64,000 nucleotides of DNA from the NCBI RefSeq assembly GCF_024539815.1, contig NZ_JAHHIU010000081.1:1-64000 (forward strand), written 5' to 3'. A program made the translations under genes and the position numbers. Below the pieces are notes generated by a model. The model was given only the letters and a program-made list of their open reading frames with translations. It was not told the DNA's origin and did no database searches. The DNA comes from Streptomyces hayashii (GTDB lineage: Bacteria > Actinomycetota > Actinomycetes > Streptomycetales > Streptomycetaceae). This document shows, one piece after another, positions 35,674-43,726 of this stretch (positions are counted from its first letter, which is position 1; the number at the start of each line of letters is the position of its first letter).

Positions 35674-35955
35674 TCAGCGGATCGCGAAGCCGTCGTAGCC
35701 GCCGCGCGGTGTGTCCCATATCTCGGTGACGCCGTCGACGCGCCCGGGCGTGTCGTCACCGAGGAGCCAGCCGAGCAGTCCCTCGCAGCCCTCCCGGCCG
35801 CCCTCGGCGACCACCTGGACCCGTCCGTCGGCCAAATTGAGAGCAAAACCACTCAGTCCGCCGATCTCCAACGCCTTCGCCCGCGTGAACCAGCGGAATC
35901 CCACGCCCTGGACGTGTCCGCGCACCCAGGCGACCAGCCGTACATCCTCGCTCAT
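35674..35955 (-). CDS. acyP: Acylphosphatase
   Basis: This 93-residue protein covers the whole acylphosphatase fold. The phosphate-binding loop V-Q-G-V-G-F-R carries catalytic Arg21, and the L-N-L-A-D-G-R-V segment carries catalytic Asn40. It hydrolyses carboxyl-phosphate bonds such as acetyl phosphate in the cytoplasm. ATG 35955 is the only sensible start. It is divergent from the CAP-domain gene. Confidence 0.96.
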   Translation of the reverse strand: MSEDVRLVAWVRGHVQGVGFRWFTRAKALEIGGLSGFALNLADGRVQVVAEGGREGCEGLLGWLLGDDTPGRVDGVTEIWDTPRGGYDGFAIR

Positions 35956-36153
35956 GAGTGCAACCTAACCGGGCAAAGTCTCTCGGGGCACTTCCTCCCC
36001 GAGCGCCATGGGGTACCGTCCCCACCCAACGATTCTCAGATGAAACTCACTCGATCGGGTGAGTCTGGTCGACCAGAGGGAGCAGGAGGCGCGCGACGCC
36101 CCGGGCCCCGGTCGACCGTGGGGAAACACCGCTTGGACGAGGAAGGCAAGGAC

Positions 36154-37314
36154 ATGGGACGCCACCGACGCTCCGCCGCCGGCCGCGCCGCCACGAGCCG
36201 CGCCACGGGGGTCACACAGACGCACGGCTCGCACGCGGACGGTCACACCCCGCAAGGCCGGTACGGCGGCGACCGCCCCACCATGGGCATCGCGCCGTAC
36301 CTGAACCCCGAGGCCTACGCCGACTCCGTGGCCCGCAGCCAGGAGTACCTGTTCGCCATGGACGACGAGCACGCGCGGGCCGACACCGCCGTGTTCCCGG
36401 CCGGCGGCTTCACTCCCGGCGGCAGGGGCTCGGGCCGGGACGGCGGCTCCGGCCGCCGTCGCAAGAAGCGGGTCGTCACGCCGGTGAAGACGGGCCTGCT
36501 CGGCGTGTCCGCGGCGGTCGCCCTGGGCACGGTCGCGGTGGCCACGGGCGTGGTGCCGGGTCTCGACAGCTACCGGCTCGGCGGCGGCAACGGCCCCGCC
36601 GACAAGGTGCAGGCCGCGGGCTCGCCGACCAACTCGGCCGCCGAGCAGGGCGGCACGTCGGGCTCCGCCGAGTCCGACCGCGGCGCCGCGTCGACCAGCC
36701 GTAACGCCGGCCGGGCCGCCTCGCCGTCCGCCTCCACCGCGTCCCCGTCCCCCTCCACCTCGGCGCCGTCGGCCTCGGCCTCTCCGTCGGCTTCGGCCTC
36801 GCCGAGCAAGACCGCCACCGAGAAGCCGCAGGCCACGCCCTCGAAGCCGGCGCAGAAGCCGCAGAGCACGCCGTCCAGGTCGAAGACGGCCGGCAAGGCG
36901 CCGCAGCGGGCCGAGACGCCGGTGACGGTCTCGGCCGAGACGCAGGCCGCGGCCGAGGTGCTGAGCCTCGTCAACGAGGAGCGGGCCAAGGTCGGCTGCA
37001 GCGCCCTCTCCGCGAACAGCGCGCTGTCGGACCTCGCCGAGAAGTTCAGCGACGACATGGCCGCGCGCGGCTTCTTCGACCACACCGACCCGGACGGGGC
37101 GAGCCCCTGGGACCGGGCGGCCAAGGCCGGCATATCCGACCTCGGCGGCGAGAACATAGCCCGCGGCCAGGCCGACGCGGCGGCGGTCATGGCAGCCTGG
37201 ATGAACAGCCCCGGCCACAGGGCGAACATCCTGAACTGCGACTTCAAGACCCTCGGCGTCGGCGTCCACCTCGGCCCCGGCGGCCCCTGGTGGACGCAGG
37301 ACTTCGGCTACTGA
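36154..37314 (+). CDS. CAP/SCP-domain protein with membrane anchor and Ser/Pro linker
   Basis: This 386-residue protein starts at ATG 36154 after GAGGAAGG. It has a cytoplasmic N-terminus of about 105 residues ending in R-R-R-K-K-R, one membrane helix (about 111-134), a low-complexity Ser/Ala/Pro/Thr linker (about 150-250), and a C-terminal CAP domain (about 260-386). Characteristic CAP pieces are G-F-F-D-H-T-D-P, G-G-E-N-I-A-R-G and M-N-S-P-G-H-R-A-N-I-L. Bacterial CAP proteins are extracytoplasmic; their activity is mostly unknown, with calcium or lipid binding proposed. A long in-frame extension upstream is non-coding. Confidence 0.9.
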   Translation: MGRHRRSAAGRAATSRATGVTQTHGSHADGHTPQGRYGGDRPTMGIAPYLNPEAYADSVARSQEYLFAMDDEHARADTAVFPAGGFTPGGRGSGRDGGSGRRRKKRVVTPVKTGLLGVSAAVALGTVAVATGVVPGLDSYRLGGGNGPADKVQAAGSPTNSAAEQGGTSGSAESDRGAASTSRNAGRAASPSASTASPSPSTSAPSASASPSASASPSKTATEKPQATPSKPAQKPQSTPSRSKTAGKAPQRAETPVTVSAETQAAAEVLSLVNEERAKVGCSALSANSALSDLAEKFSDDMAARGFFDHTDPDGASPWDRAAKAGISDLGGENIARGQADAAAVMAAWMNSPGHRANILNCDFKTLGVGVHLGPGGPWWTQDFGY

Positions 37315-37390
37315 GACAACCGCGCCCCGCACTTCCCGCGCTGCCGGGGCCCGCTTTCGCCGCCGCGCGCCGGCCGGGGAGCAGAAACGA

Positions 37391-38005
37391 TCAAGCAGCC
37401 TGGGCGCGGCCGGCCAGGAAGAGCGCCGCCGTCTCGGCGACCCTGCGGCCCAGGTGTTCCGCCGTCGCGACGTCGGCCTTGTGCACGGCGTCCGGACCCG
37501 CGTCGACGTCGGTCTGCGCGGCCGCGCCGAGGAACACTCCGAGGCGGTTGAGGTCGTTCTCGGAGCCGGTGGAGCTGTTCCAGCCGGGCAGCAGACCGAG
37601 GTTGACCCAGTGCATGCCGAGCTGCGCGGCCAGGATCTGGAAGAACTGCAGCGTGTGCAGCTTGTCGCCGCTCTTGGAGCCGGAGTTGGTGAACCCGGCG
37701 GCCAGCTTGTCCTTCCAGGCCTGGGTGGCCCAGCGGGAGGAGGTCGCCTCGGCGAAGGCGTGGAAGGCGCCGGACGCGGTGCCCATGTAGGTGGGCGAGC
37801 CGAAGACGATCGCGTCCGAGCCGTCGAGCAGGGTCCACTGCTCCTCGGTGATCTCGTCGACCTTGATCAGGTGCACCTCGGCTCCGGCGTCGGCGGCTCC
37901 CGCGCGCAGGGCCTCGGCGAGGACGGCGGTGTGGCCGTAGCCGGAGTGGTAGGCGACCGAGACGACAGGGGCGACAGAGACGGCAGAGACGGAAGCGGGG
38001 ACCAT
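37391..38005 (-). CDS. Flavodoxin-fold NAD(P)H:quinone oxidoreductase (WrbA-like)
   Basis: This 204-residue protein starts at ATG 38005 with AGGAG seven bases upstream. The FMN phosphate loop is visible as Y-H-S-G-Y-G-H-T, and the second FMN-contact loop as F-G-S-P-T-Y-M-G-T. Such enzymes reduce quinones by two electrons or act as FMN reductases. The divergent HxlR regulator shares the 116-base intergenic operator region, so this is most likely the regulator's target. Confidence 0.9.
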   Translation of the reverse strand: MVPASVSAVSVAPVVSVAYHSGYGHTAVLAEALRAGAADAGAEVHLIKVDEITEEQWTLLDGSDAIVFGSPTYMGTASGAFHAFAEATSSRWATQAWKDKLAAGFTNSGSKSGDKLHTLQFFQILAAQLGMHWVNLGLLPGWNSSTGSENDLNRLGVFLGAAAQTDVDAGPDAVHKADVATAEHLGRRVAETAALFLAGRAQAA

Positions 38006-38061
38006 GCTCACTCCTGGTGGGTGGAGCTGCTGAGCAGCTCGGCGGCAGTGACTGAAGGAAA

Positions 38062-38099
38062 GCACTAACTTCCAGTTAGTGCAACCTGCCAGTTAGCGC
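38062..38099. promoter_or_regulatory. Probable HxlR operator: inverted plus direct repeat
   Basis: GCACTAAC-TTCCA-GTTAGTGC is a perfect 8-base inverted repeat (38062-38082). Its right half, CCAGTTAGTGC, recurs as CCAGTTAGCGC at 38089-38099. The cluster lies between the divergent oxidoreductase and hxlR genes, 23 bases before the hxlR ATG, in a position to control both promoters. Confidence 0.75.
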
Positions 38100-38121
38100 T
38101 GCCTTGGAGTACGCTCTTGGT

Positions 38122-38523
38122 ATGACCATCACCCAGGTGAGCGCGGAGGACCGCGACCTCCCGTTCAACGTGTTCGCCAAGGCCTGCCCCTCGCGCGGCA
38201 CGCTGGAGCACATCACCGGCCGTTGGGGCGGACTCACGCTCGGCGCGCTGTACGAGGGCTCGCTCCGGTTCAACGAGCTGCGTCGCCGGGTCGACGGTGT
38301 GAGCGAGAAGATGCTGTCCCAGACGCTGCACGCCCTGGAGCGCGACGGGCTGGTGCACCGCGAGGCACAGCCCACCAACCCGCCCCGCGTGGACTACGAA
38401 CTGACCCCGCTCGGGCGCGAGGTGGCCGAACGTCTGCTCAGCCTGATCCACCACCTCGAAGGGCGGATGGACGACGTCCTCGCGGCTCGCGAGCGTTACG
38501 ACGGGATGCGCGGCGGCGCCTGA
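38122..38523 (+). CDS. HxlR-family winged-helix regulator
   Basis: This 133-residue MarR-like winged-helix protein has [11 protein letters not shown], the F-N-E-L-R-R-R-V recognition helix and [10 protein letters not shown] single N-terminal Cys in A-C-P-S-R-G sits where YodB/HypR-type members carry their redox or electrophile-sensing cysteine, so it may sense quinones. It presumably represses the divergent quinone reductase and itself. Its 3' end overlaps mutM by 28 bases on the opposite strand. Confidence 0.92.
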   Translation: MTITQVSAEDRDLPFNVFAKACPSRGTLEHITGRWGGLTLGALYEGSLRFNELRRRVDGVSEKMLSQTLHALERDGLVHREAQPTNPPRVDYELTPLGREVAERLLSLIHHLEGRMDDVLAARERYDGMRGGA

Positions 38524-39356
38524 CACTTCGGGCAGAAGTAGCTGGACCGGTTCATCCACGGGCGTCGGCGCATGGGCGTGCCGCACCGCTTGCACGGCAG
38601 TCCCTCGCGCCCGTACGCGTCCAGCGACCGGTCGAAGTAGCCGGATTCGCCGTTGACGTTGACGTACAGGCTGTCGAAGCTGGTGCCGCCGACGGCCAGC
38701 GCCGCGTTCATCACGTCCCGGACATGGCCCAGGAGTTCGCGCGTGCGCGGACGGGTGAGGTTCCCGGTCGGGCGGTCGTAGTGCAGACGGGCCCGCCACA
38801 GCGCCTCGTCCGCGTAGATGTTGCCGACGCCGCTGATCAGCGACTGGTCCAGCAGGGCCCGCTTGATCGTGGTGCGCTTGCGCCGCAGGGCCTGATGGAA
38901 GGCCTCGTCGTCGAACAGCGGGTCGAGGGGGTCGCGGGCGATGTGCGCGATGACGTCCGGCAGGCCGTCGGGGGTGATGTCGTGCAGGGACAGTCCGCCG
39001 AAGGTGCGCTGGTCCACGAAGCGCAGTTCGGTGTCCACCCCGTCGGCGAAGCGCACCCGGACGCGCAGATGCTTCTCGTCGGGGGCGTCGTGCGGCTGGA
39101 CCAGGAGCTGACCGCTCATGCCGAGGTGGGCCAGCACCGCCAGGCGGGTGTCCTCCAGCGGCAGCCACAGGTATTTGCCGCGCCGGCTCGGCGTTCCGAC
39201 GCGATGGCCCTTGAGGCGCTGCGCGAAGTCGTCGCCGCCGGCGAGGTGCCTGCGTACGGCGCGCGGGTGCAGCACCTCGGCGTCGGCGACGGTGCGATGG
39301 GCGACCCACCGCTCCAGGCCGCGCCGGACGACCTCGACCTCGGGCAACTCGGGCAT
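38496..39356 (-). CDS. mutM: Formamidopyrimidine-DNA glycosylase (Fpg/MutM)
   Basis: This 286-residue protein starts with the diagnostic M-P-E-L-P-E-V-E, giving the Pro2 nucleophile and Glu3. Central helix-two-turn-helix ([12 protein letters not shown]) and the C-terminal zinc finger with C-K-R-C ... C-P-K-C are present. It excises 8-oxoguanine and formamidopyrimidines in base excision repair. It follows rnc after 89 bases that contain a strong hairpin. Confidence 0.98.
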   Translation of the reverse strand: MPELPEVEVVRRGLERWVAHRTVADAEVLHPRAVRRHLAGGDDFAQRLKGHRVGTPSRRGKYLWLPLEDTRLAVLAHLGMSGQLLVQPHDAPDEKHLRVRVRFADGVDTELRFVDQRTFGGLSLHDITPDGLPDVIAHIARDPLDPLFDDEAFHQALRRKRTTIKRALLDQSLISGVGNIYADEALWRARLHYDRPTGNLTRPRTRELLGHVRDVMNAALAVGGTSFDSLYVNVNGESGYFDRSLDAYGREGLPCKRCGTPMRRRPWMNRSSYFCPKCQAPPRIPS

Positions 39357-39374
39357 CGGATCCCCTGTACAGAA

Positions 39375-39400
39375 CGCCCGCCTCCCTGCGGGGGCGGGCG
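39375..39400 (-). terminator. Hairpin between rnc and mutM
   Basis: An 11-base-pair stem (outer arm CGCCCGCC, one G-T pair, 4-base loop CTGC). It lies 45 bases after the rnc stop and 18 bases before the mutM ATG on the minus strand. There is no long T tract. It could terminate rnc transcription, or be an RNase III target in the rnc-mutM mRNA. Confidence 0.5.
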
Positions 39401-39445
39401 CTCGTCTCGTACTGCCGTTCTACTGTGGCTGTGCTGCGGTGTTCG

Positions 39446-40264
39446 TCAGGCGGAGGCGGACTCGGGGTCCGGCGTGCTGTCGTCGGCGGCCCGGACGGCC
39501 TGGGCCGTCTGCTCCGCCTCGGCGCGCTCGTCCGCCGCGGCCCGGATGGACCGCCACGCGGACTCGGCGGCCTGCTGCTCCGCCTCCTTCTTGCTGCGGC
39601 CGGTGCCGGTGCCGTACGAGACGCCTCCGACGCGGGCGGCAGCAGTGAAGGTCTTCTCGTGGTCGGGGCCGGTCTCCGTGACCAGGTACTCGGGGACGCC
39701 GAGCCCTTCGGTCGCGGTGAGCTCCTGGAGACTGGTCTTCCAGTCCAGGCCGGCGCCGAGGTTGGAGGACTTCTCGATCAGCGGGTCGAACAGGCGGTGC
39801 ACCAGTTCGGAGGCCGCTTCGAGGCCCTGGTCGAGATAGACCGCGCCGATCACCGCTTCCAGGGTGTCGGCGAGGATGGACGCCTTGTCCCGGCCACCCG
39901 TGCCCTCTTCGCCCCGGCCCAGCCGGATGAAGGAGCCCAGATCGAGGCCACGGCCGACCTCCGCCAGCGCACGCGAGTTGACCACCGCGGCCCGAAGCTT
40001 GGCCAGTTGGCCTTCGGGGAGATCCGGGTGGGTCCGGTACAGCGTGTCCGTGACGACGAGGCCGAGCACGGAGTCCCCGAGGAACTCCAGCCGCTCGTTC
40101 GTCGGCAGACCGCCGTTCTCGTACGCGTAGGAACGGTGGGTCAGCGCACGCACCAGAAGGGCGGACTCCAGCTGATAGCCGAGCCGCCCTTCCAGAAGCG
40201 TGTGGGACGAGGCTGTGGTGTCCGCCTTTTTCTTGGCGGTCGTGTCCGCCTTGGCGTCAGACAT
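39446..40264 (-). CDS. rnc: Ribonuclease III (AbsB)
   Basis: This 272-residue protein starts at ATG 40264. The catalytic signature [12 protein letters not shown] lies near residue 55, and the second acidic site in [18 protein letters not shown]-terminal dsRNA-binding domain (from about residue 172, D-W-K-T-S-L-Q-E-L) and an acidic Ala-rich tail follow. In S. coelicolor this is absB, whose loss blocks antibiotic production. It begins 19 bases after rpmF. Confidence 0.97.
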   Translation of the reverse strand: MSDAKADTTAKKKADTTASSHTLLEGRLGYQLESALLVRALTHRSYAYENGGLPTNERLEFLGDSVLGLVVTDTLYRTHPDLPEGQLAKLRAAVVNSRALAEVGRGLDLGSFIRLGRGEEGTGGRDKASILADTLEAVIGAVYLDQGLEAASELVHRLFDPLIEKSSNLGAGLDWKTSLQELTATEGLGVPEYLVTETGPDHEKTFTAAARVGGVSYGTGTGRSKKEAEQQAAESAWRSIRAAADERAEAEQTAQAVRAADDSTPDPESASA

Positions 40265-40283
40265 GAAGCCTCTCACCAGCCGC

Positions 40284-40457
40284 TCAGACCTCGAGGACCT
40301 GGCGCTTGTTGTAGGTGCCGCAAGACGGGCACGCGATGTGCTGCAGCTTGGGCTCGTGGCAGCGCTCGCACGCAACCAGGGTGGGGACCGCAGCCTTCCA
40401 CTGCGACCGGCGGTGGCGCGTGTTGCTGCGCGACATCTTCCGCTTCGGAACAGCCAC
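40284..40457 (-). CDS. rpmF: 50S ribosomal protein L32, zinc-ribbon form
   Basis: This 57-residue protein starts at GTG 40457, with AGGAG eight bases upstream. It is the cysteine-containing type (C-E-R-C ... C-P-S-C), which binds zinc; Streptomyces often carry a cysteine-free paralogue under Zur control elsewhere. It begins two bases after DUF177, the universal yceD-rpmF coupling. Confidence 0.97.
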   Translation of the reverse strand: MAVPKRKMSRSNTRHRRSQWKAAVPTLVACERCHEPKLQHIACPSCGTYNKRQVLEV

Positions 40458-40459
40458 GG

Positions 40460-41113
40460 CTACTTCTCCTGCTTCTCGTCGGCGGGCGCTGATCGAGGCA
40501 CGCCGCCGCTCATCTCGTCCTTCTCGCCGTCTTCGAGTGAACCGGCGAGTCCCTGCAGTGCCGCCCAACGGATGTCGGTGGCGTCATGGTGGTGTCCCGG
40601 GTCGTCCGCCAGCCGGGCTCCGCACTCGGAGCACAGGCCGGGGCAGTCGTCCTGGCACACCGGCTGCATCGGCAGTGCGAGCACCACCGCATCACGCAGC
40701 ACGGGTTCGAGGTCGAACAAGCCGTCCTCAAGAAAGAGCCTGTCCTCGTCTTCCTCGGCGTCGTCGGCCGGCTCCGCTTTCACACGGCCCCGGTCGTCGG
40801 CGTCAGGGTACGAGAACATCTCCTGGAACTCCGCTTCGAGATCGAGCTCAAGCGGCTCCAGACACCTTACGCACTCCCCCTCGGCCTGTGCACGGGCGGT
40901 GCCTGTGACGAGCACACCTTCCATGACCGACTCAAGTCGGAGTTCGAGCTCCACCGGAGCGCCTTCCGGCACGCCGATGACTCCCAGGATCCCGAGATCC
41001 TTGGGAGCGTCGATCTCACGGGTCAGGCGCTGCAGCGCGCCAGGACGCCGCCCCAGCTCGTGTGTGTCGAACACAAGAGGGTTGCGGTGGTCGAGGCGGG
41101 CGTTCAGGGCCAT
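40460..41113 (-). CDS. DUF177/YceD family protein
   Basis: This 217-residue protein matches the DUF177 pattern: C-V-R-C-L-E-P-L (about 80-87), an acidic middle stretch, and the C-terminal C-P-G-L-C-S-E-C-G cluster. YceD-type proteins are linked to 23S rRNA metabolism and always neighbour rpmF. Unusually, the C-terminal tail extends some 40 acidic/Lys residues beyond the core. It is two bases from rpmF, so coupled. Confidence 0.92.
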   Translation of the reverse strand: MALNARLDHRNPLVFDTHELGRRPGALQRLTREIDAPKDLGILGVIGVPEGAPVELELRLESVMEGVLVTGTARAQAEGECVRCLEPLELDLEAEFQEMFSYPDADDRGRVKAEPADDAEEDEDRLFLEDGLFDLEPVLRDAVVLALPMQPVCQDDCPGLCSECGARLADDPGHHHDATDIRWAALQGLAGSLEDGEKDEMSGGVPRSAPADEKQEK

Positions 41114-41275
41114 TCCTGCTTTCGATCTTCGAGCTCATGACGGCCGCTGCCCTCGGTGCTGCGGGCAGCGTTGATCGCGGGCGTATACGAACACAGCGAA
41201 GCGCACACGCGACCGAAGAGCCAGGGTACTAAAGCTTTCGTCCACAGCCCAATCGGGTGGGGCGCGACGCCGTTC

Positions 41276-42382
41276 CTACAGGCCGCGCTCCTGCTCGTAC
41301 GCGCGCAGCTGCTCGGCGCTGATCATGCCGGTGTCGAAGAGGCTGGTCTCGTCCAGGGCGTAACCCTGCTGGGCCTGCTGCCGCGACTGCTGCTGCTGCG
41401 ACGGCTGGACCTGCTGGGCGGCCTGGTGGGGGTCGTAGGGGGCCTGCCCGCCGTTGTCGTAGCCGTACGCGTAGGGGTCCGCCTGCTGGTAGCCGTAGGC
41501 GTCCTGCTGACCGTAGGCCGGCTGCTGCTCCTGCTGCCCGTAGCCGCCGTAGGGGTCCGCCGGCTGCCGATAGCCGTCCCCCGGCTGCTGGTAGCCGTAC
41601 ACCGGCTGCGGTTCCTGTTGCTCGTACGGCTGCTGGACGGTCTGTCCGGCGTTCGCGTCCTGCTCGGCGAGGGCGGTCAGGTCGGCGAGGTAGTCGGCGT
41701 CGGAGGAGTGCTGGAACGTCGTCGTGTCGCCGGCGAGGACGCCGAGGTCGTCCGTGGCGATGCGGCCGTGCAGCTTCTGGCGGCCGCGGCCGACCGCCTC
41801 CAGGGTCTTGGCGAGGACCGCCTCGAAGGCGCCCAGCTTGGTGTCGACGTAGGCGTCGGCGTCACGGCGCAGGGTGGCGGGGTCGTGACTGCGCTCGGGG
41901 GCGTCCTCGTCCTCGTAGCCGTTCTCGTCGACGCCCGGGCCGGTGCCGAGGAGCTTCTCGCGGCCCCGGCCGACGGAGCCGAGCGTCTTGGTGAGGACGA
42001 CCTCGAAGTTCGCGAGCTTGGAGTCGACGTAGTCGTCGGCCTCGGCGCGGACCTCCTCGGCCTCCTTGCGGGCCTCGGCGAGGATGCGGTCGGCCTCGGC
42101 CTGGGAGCGGCGGGCGATCTCGGTGTCGGAGATCAGGGAGCCGCGTTCGGCGTGCGCGGTGGAGATGATGCGCTCGGCCTCCTGGCGGGCCTGCTCGACC
42201 ATCTGCTCACGGCCGCCGATCAGCTCCTCGGCCTGGGCCAGCGAGTCGGGCAGGGCCGCGCGCACCTCGTCGAGCAGGGCGAGCAGGTCCGCGCGGTTGA
42301 CCACGCACGAGGCCGACATCGGCATCGACCGGGCACTGGAGACCGCAGTGACGATCTCGTCGAGCTTCTTCTGCACGTCCAC
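41276..42382 (-). CDS. SepIVA/DivIVA-like coiled-coil cell-division or polarity protein
   Basis: This 368-residue protein starts at GTG 42382. Residues about 40-130 form an Ala/Glu/Arg coiled coil of DivIVA type; an internal duplication follows (Y-V-D-S-K-L-A-N-F-E ... V-G-R-G-R-E-K-L near 115-143, repeated as Y-V-D-T-K-L-G-A-F-E ... V-G-R-G-R-Q-K-L near 174-202). A long Gln/Tyr/Pro/Gly-rich tail (Y-G-Y-Q-Q repeats) then ends in a short ordered segment (F-D-T-G-M-I-S-A-E-Q-L). Mycobacterial SepIVA (in the matching coaD neighbourhood) acts in division. The role here is inferred from context and fold. Confidence 0.82.
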   Translation of the reverse strand: MDVQKKLDEIVTAVSSARSMPMSASCVVNRADLLALLDEVRAALPDSLAQAEELIGGREQMVEQARQEAERIISTAHAERGSLISDTEIARRSQAEADRILAEARKEAEEVRAEADDYVDSKLANFEVVLTKTLGSVGRGREKLLGTGPGVDENGYEDEDAPERSHDPATLRRDADAYVDTKLGAFEAVLAKTLEAVGRGRQKLHGRIATDDLGVLAGDTTTFQHSSDADYLADLTALAEQDANAGQTVQQPYEQQEPQPVYGYQQPGDGYRQPADPYGGYGQQEQQPAYGQQDAYGYQQADPYAYGYDNGGQAPYDPHQAAQQVQPSQQQQSRQQAQQGYALDETSLFDTGMISAEQLRAYEQERGL

Positions 42383-42493
42383 CGGTTGCTCGCCACTCTC
42401 TACAGCTGGGTTGGAGACGGACGGGACGACTGTACGGCCACGGGGTCTCCGCCGGACACCGGATGACGGACCGTCAGAAGGCTCCCTTCGGCG

Positions 42494-42973
42494 TCAGTCC
42501 CCCCGGAGGCGCTCGCCGAGCGCGGCGAGGACCAGCGGAGGCACCAGGTGGGAGACGTCGCCGCCCCAGGTGGCGACCTCCTTGACCAGGGAGGAGGAGA
42601 GGAAGCTGTAGGTGGGGTTGGTCGGCACGAACAGCGTCTCGACACCCGAGAGGCCGTTGTTCATCTGGGCCATCTGCAGCTCGTAGTCGAAGTCGCTGAC
42701 CGCGCGCAGCCCCTTGACGATGGCCGGGATCTCGCGCTGCTTGCAGAAGTCGACGAGGAGGCCGTGGAAGGCCTCGACCCGGACGTTGCCGTACTCGGCG
42801 GTGACCCGGCGGATCAGGTCGATCCGCTCGTCGATCTCGAACAGGCCCTTCTTCGACTTGTTGATCATGACCGCGACGTAGACCTCGTCGTACAGACGGG
42901 AGGCGCGGGAAATGATGTCGAGGTGTCCGTTGGTGATCGGGTCGAACGACCCGGGACAGACGGCACGGCGCAC
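42494..42973 (-). CDS. coaD: Phosphopantetheine adenylyltransferase
   Basis: This 159-residue protein starts at GTG 42973, where GAGGG lies seven bases upstream; that start matches the family's 159-161 residues. An ATG at 43003 overlapping the rsmD stop is possible but has a poor ribosome-binding site. The nucleotidyltransferase T-x-G-H motif (I-T-N-G-H) and the S-F-L-S-S-S-L-V-K-E segment are present. It makes dephospho-CoA, the fourth step from pantothenate. Confidence 0.96.
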   Translation of the reverse strand: MRRAVCPGSFDPITNGHLDIISRASRLYDEVYVAVMINKSKKGLFEIDERIDLIRRVTAEYGNVRVEAFHGLLVDFCKQREIPAIVKGLRAVSDFDYELQMAQMNNGLSGVETLFVPTNPTYSFLSSSLVKEVATWGGDVSHLVPPLVLAALGERLRGD

Positions 42974-42999
42974 TTGTGTTCCCTCGCTCTCCGGTCCGG

Positions 43000-43584
43000 T
43001 CATCGTGCGTCTTCGCACGTAGAGGCGGCGCGACCGTACCAAAACGTTCCCTCGCCGTAACGACGGGCCCGGAGCGCTTCGAAGCCGTCCGGCCAGTGGA
43101 ACTCCCCGCCTCTGGTGCTGCGCTCCACGGTGACGAGGGCATCGGCCGCTAGCCAGCCCCCCGAGCGGAGTGTGAGCAGAATCTCGCGAAGATCGTCGTC
43201 GGAGACGGCGTACGGGGGGTCGAGGAAGGCGAGTTCGTAGGGGGCCGCGGGCTGTTCCTGGACGACCTGGCGGGCCTTGCCCGCGCGGACCTCGGCGCCG
43301 GGCAGGCCGAGGGACTTCACGTTCTCCCGGATCGTGCGGGCCGCGCGGGCGTCCGCCTCGACCAGGAGGGTGTGACCCGCGCCGCGGGAGAGGGCCTCCA
43401 GGCCGACGGCGCCGGAGCCGGCGTACAGGTCGAGGACGCGCTCGCCGTCCAGGGGGCCGCCGAGGAGCGACTGCCAGGTGGAGAAGAGACCTTCGCGGGC
43501 GCGGTCGGAGGTGGGACGGGTGCCGTTCCCCGGCGGCACGGCCAGGCGTCGTCCGCCTGCTGCGCCAGCGATCACGCGGGTCAT
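43000..43584 (-). CDS. rsmD: 16S rRNA (guanine966-N2)-methyltransferase RsmD
   Basis: This 194-residue protein has SAM motif I as D-L-Y-A-G-S-G-A-V-G-L-E and catalytic motif IV as F-L-D-P-P-Y, the NPPY-type motif of N2-guanine methyltransferases. It methylates G966 of 16S rRNA. It is directly upstream of coaD, a conserved pairing. Confidence 0.95.
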   Translation of the reverse strand: MTRVIAGAAGGRRLAVPPGNGTRPTSDRAREGLFSTWQSLLGGPLDGERVLDLYAGSGAVGLEALSRGAGHTLLVEADARAARTIRENVKSLGLPGAEVRAGKARQVVQEQPAAPYELAFLDPPYAVSDDDLREILLTLRSGGWLAADALVTVERSTRGGEFHWPDGFEALRARRYGEGTFWYGRAASTCEDAR

Positions 43585-43726
43585 CTCGGGTCCTTGTTCG
43601 GCAGCGGTTACGTGTCCAGTCTGGCAGGCGCGGGCTCAAGGGACCGTGCCGGCCGCCGTCACGCGGCCGCGCCCGGGCCGGAGGAGGCGGCCCCGCGCCC
43701 TTCGACGGCCGCTGCCGCTCAGTCCC

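Noticed and set aside
35317..36153. In-frame extension upstream of the CAP-domain protein
   Set aside because: It crosses the acylphosphatase gene in antisense and lacks normal composition; GAGGAAGG places the start at 36154.
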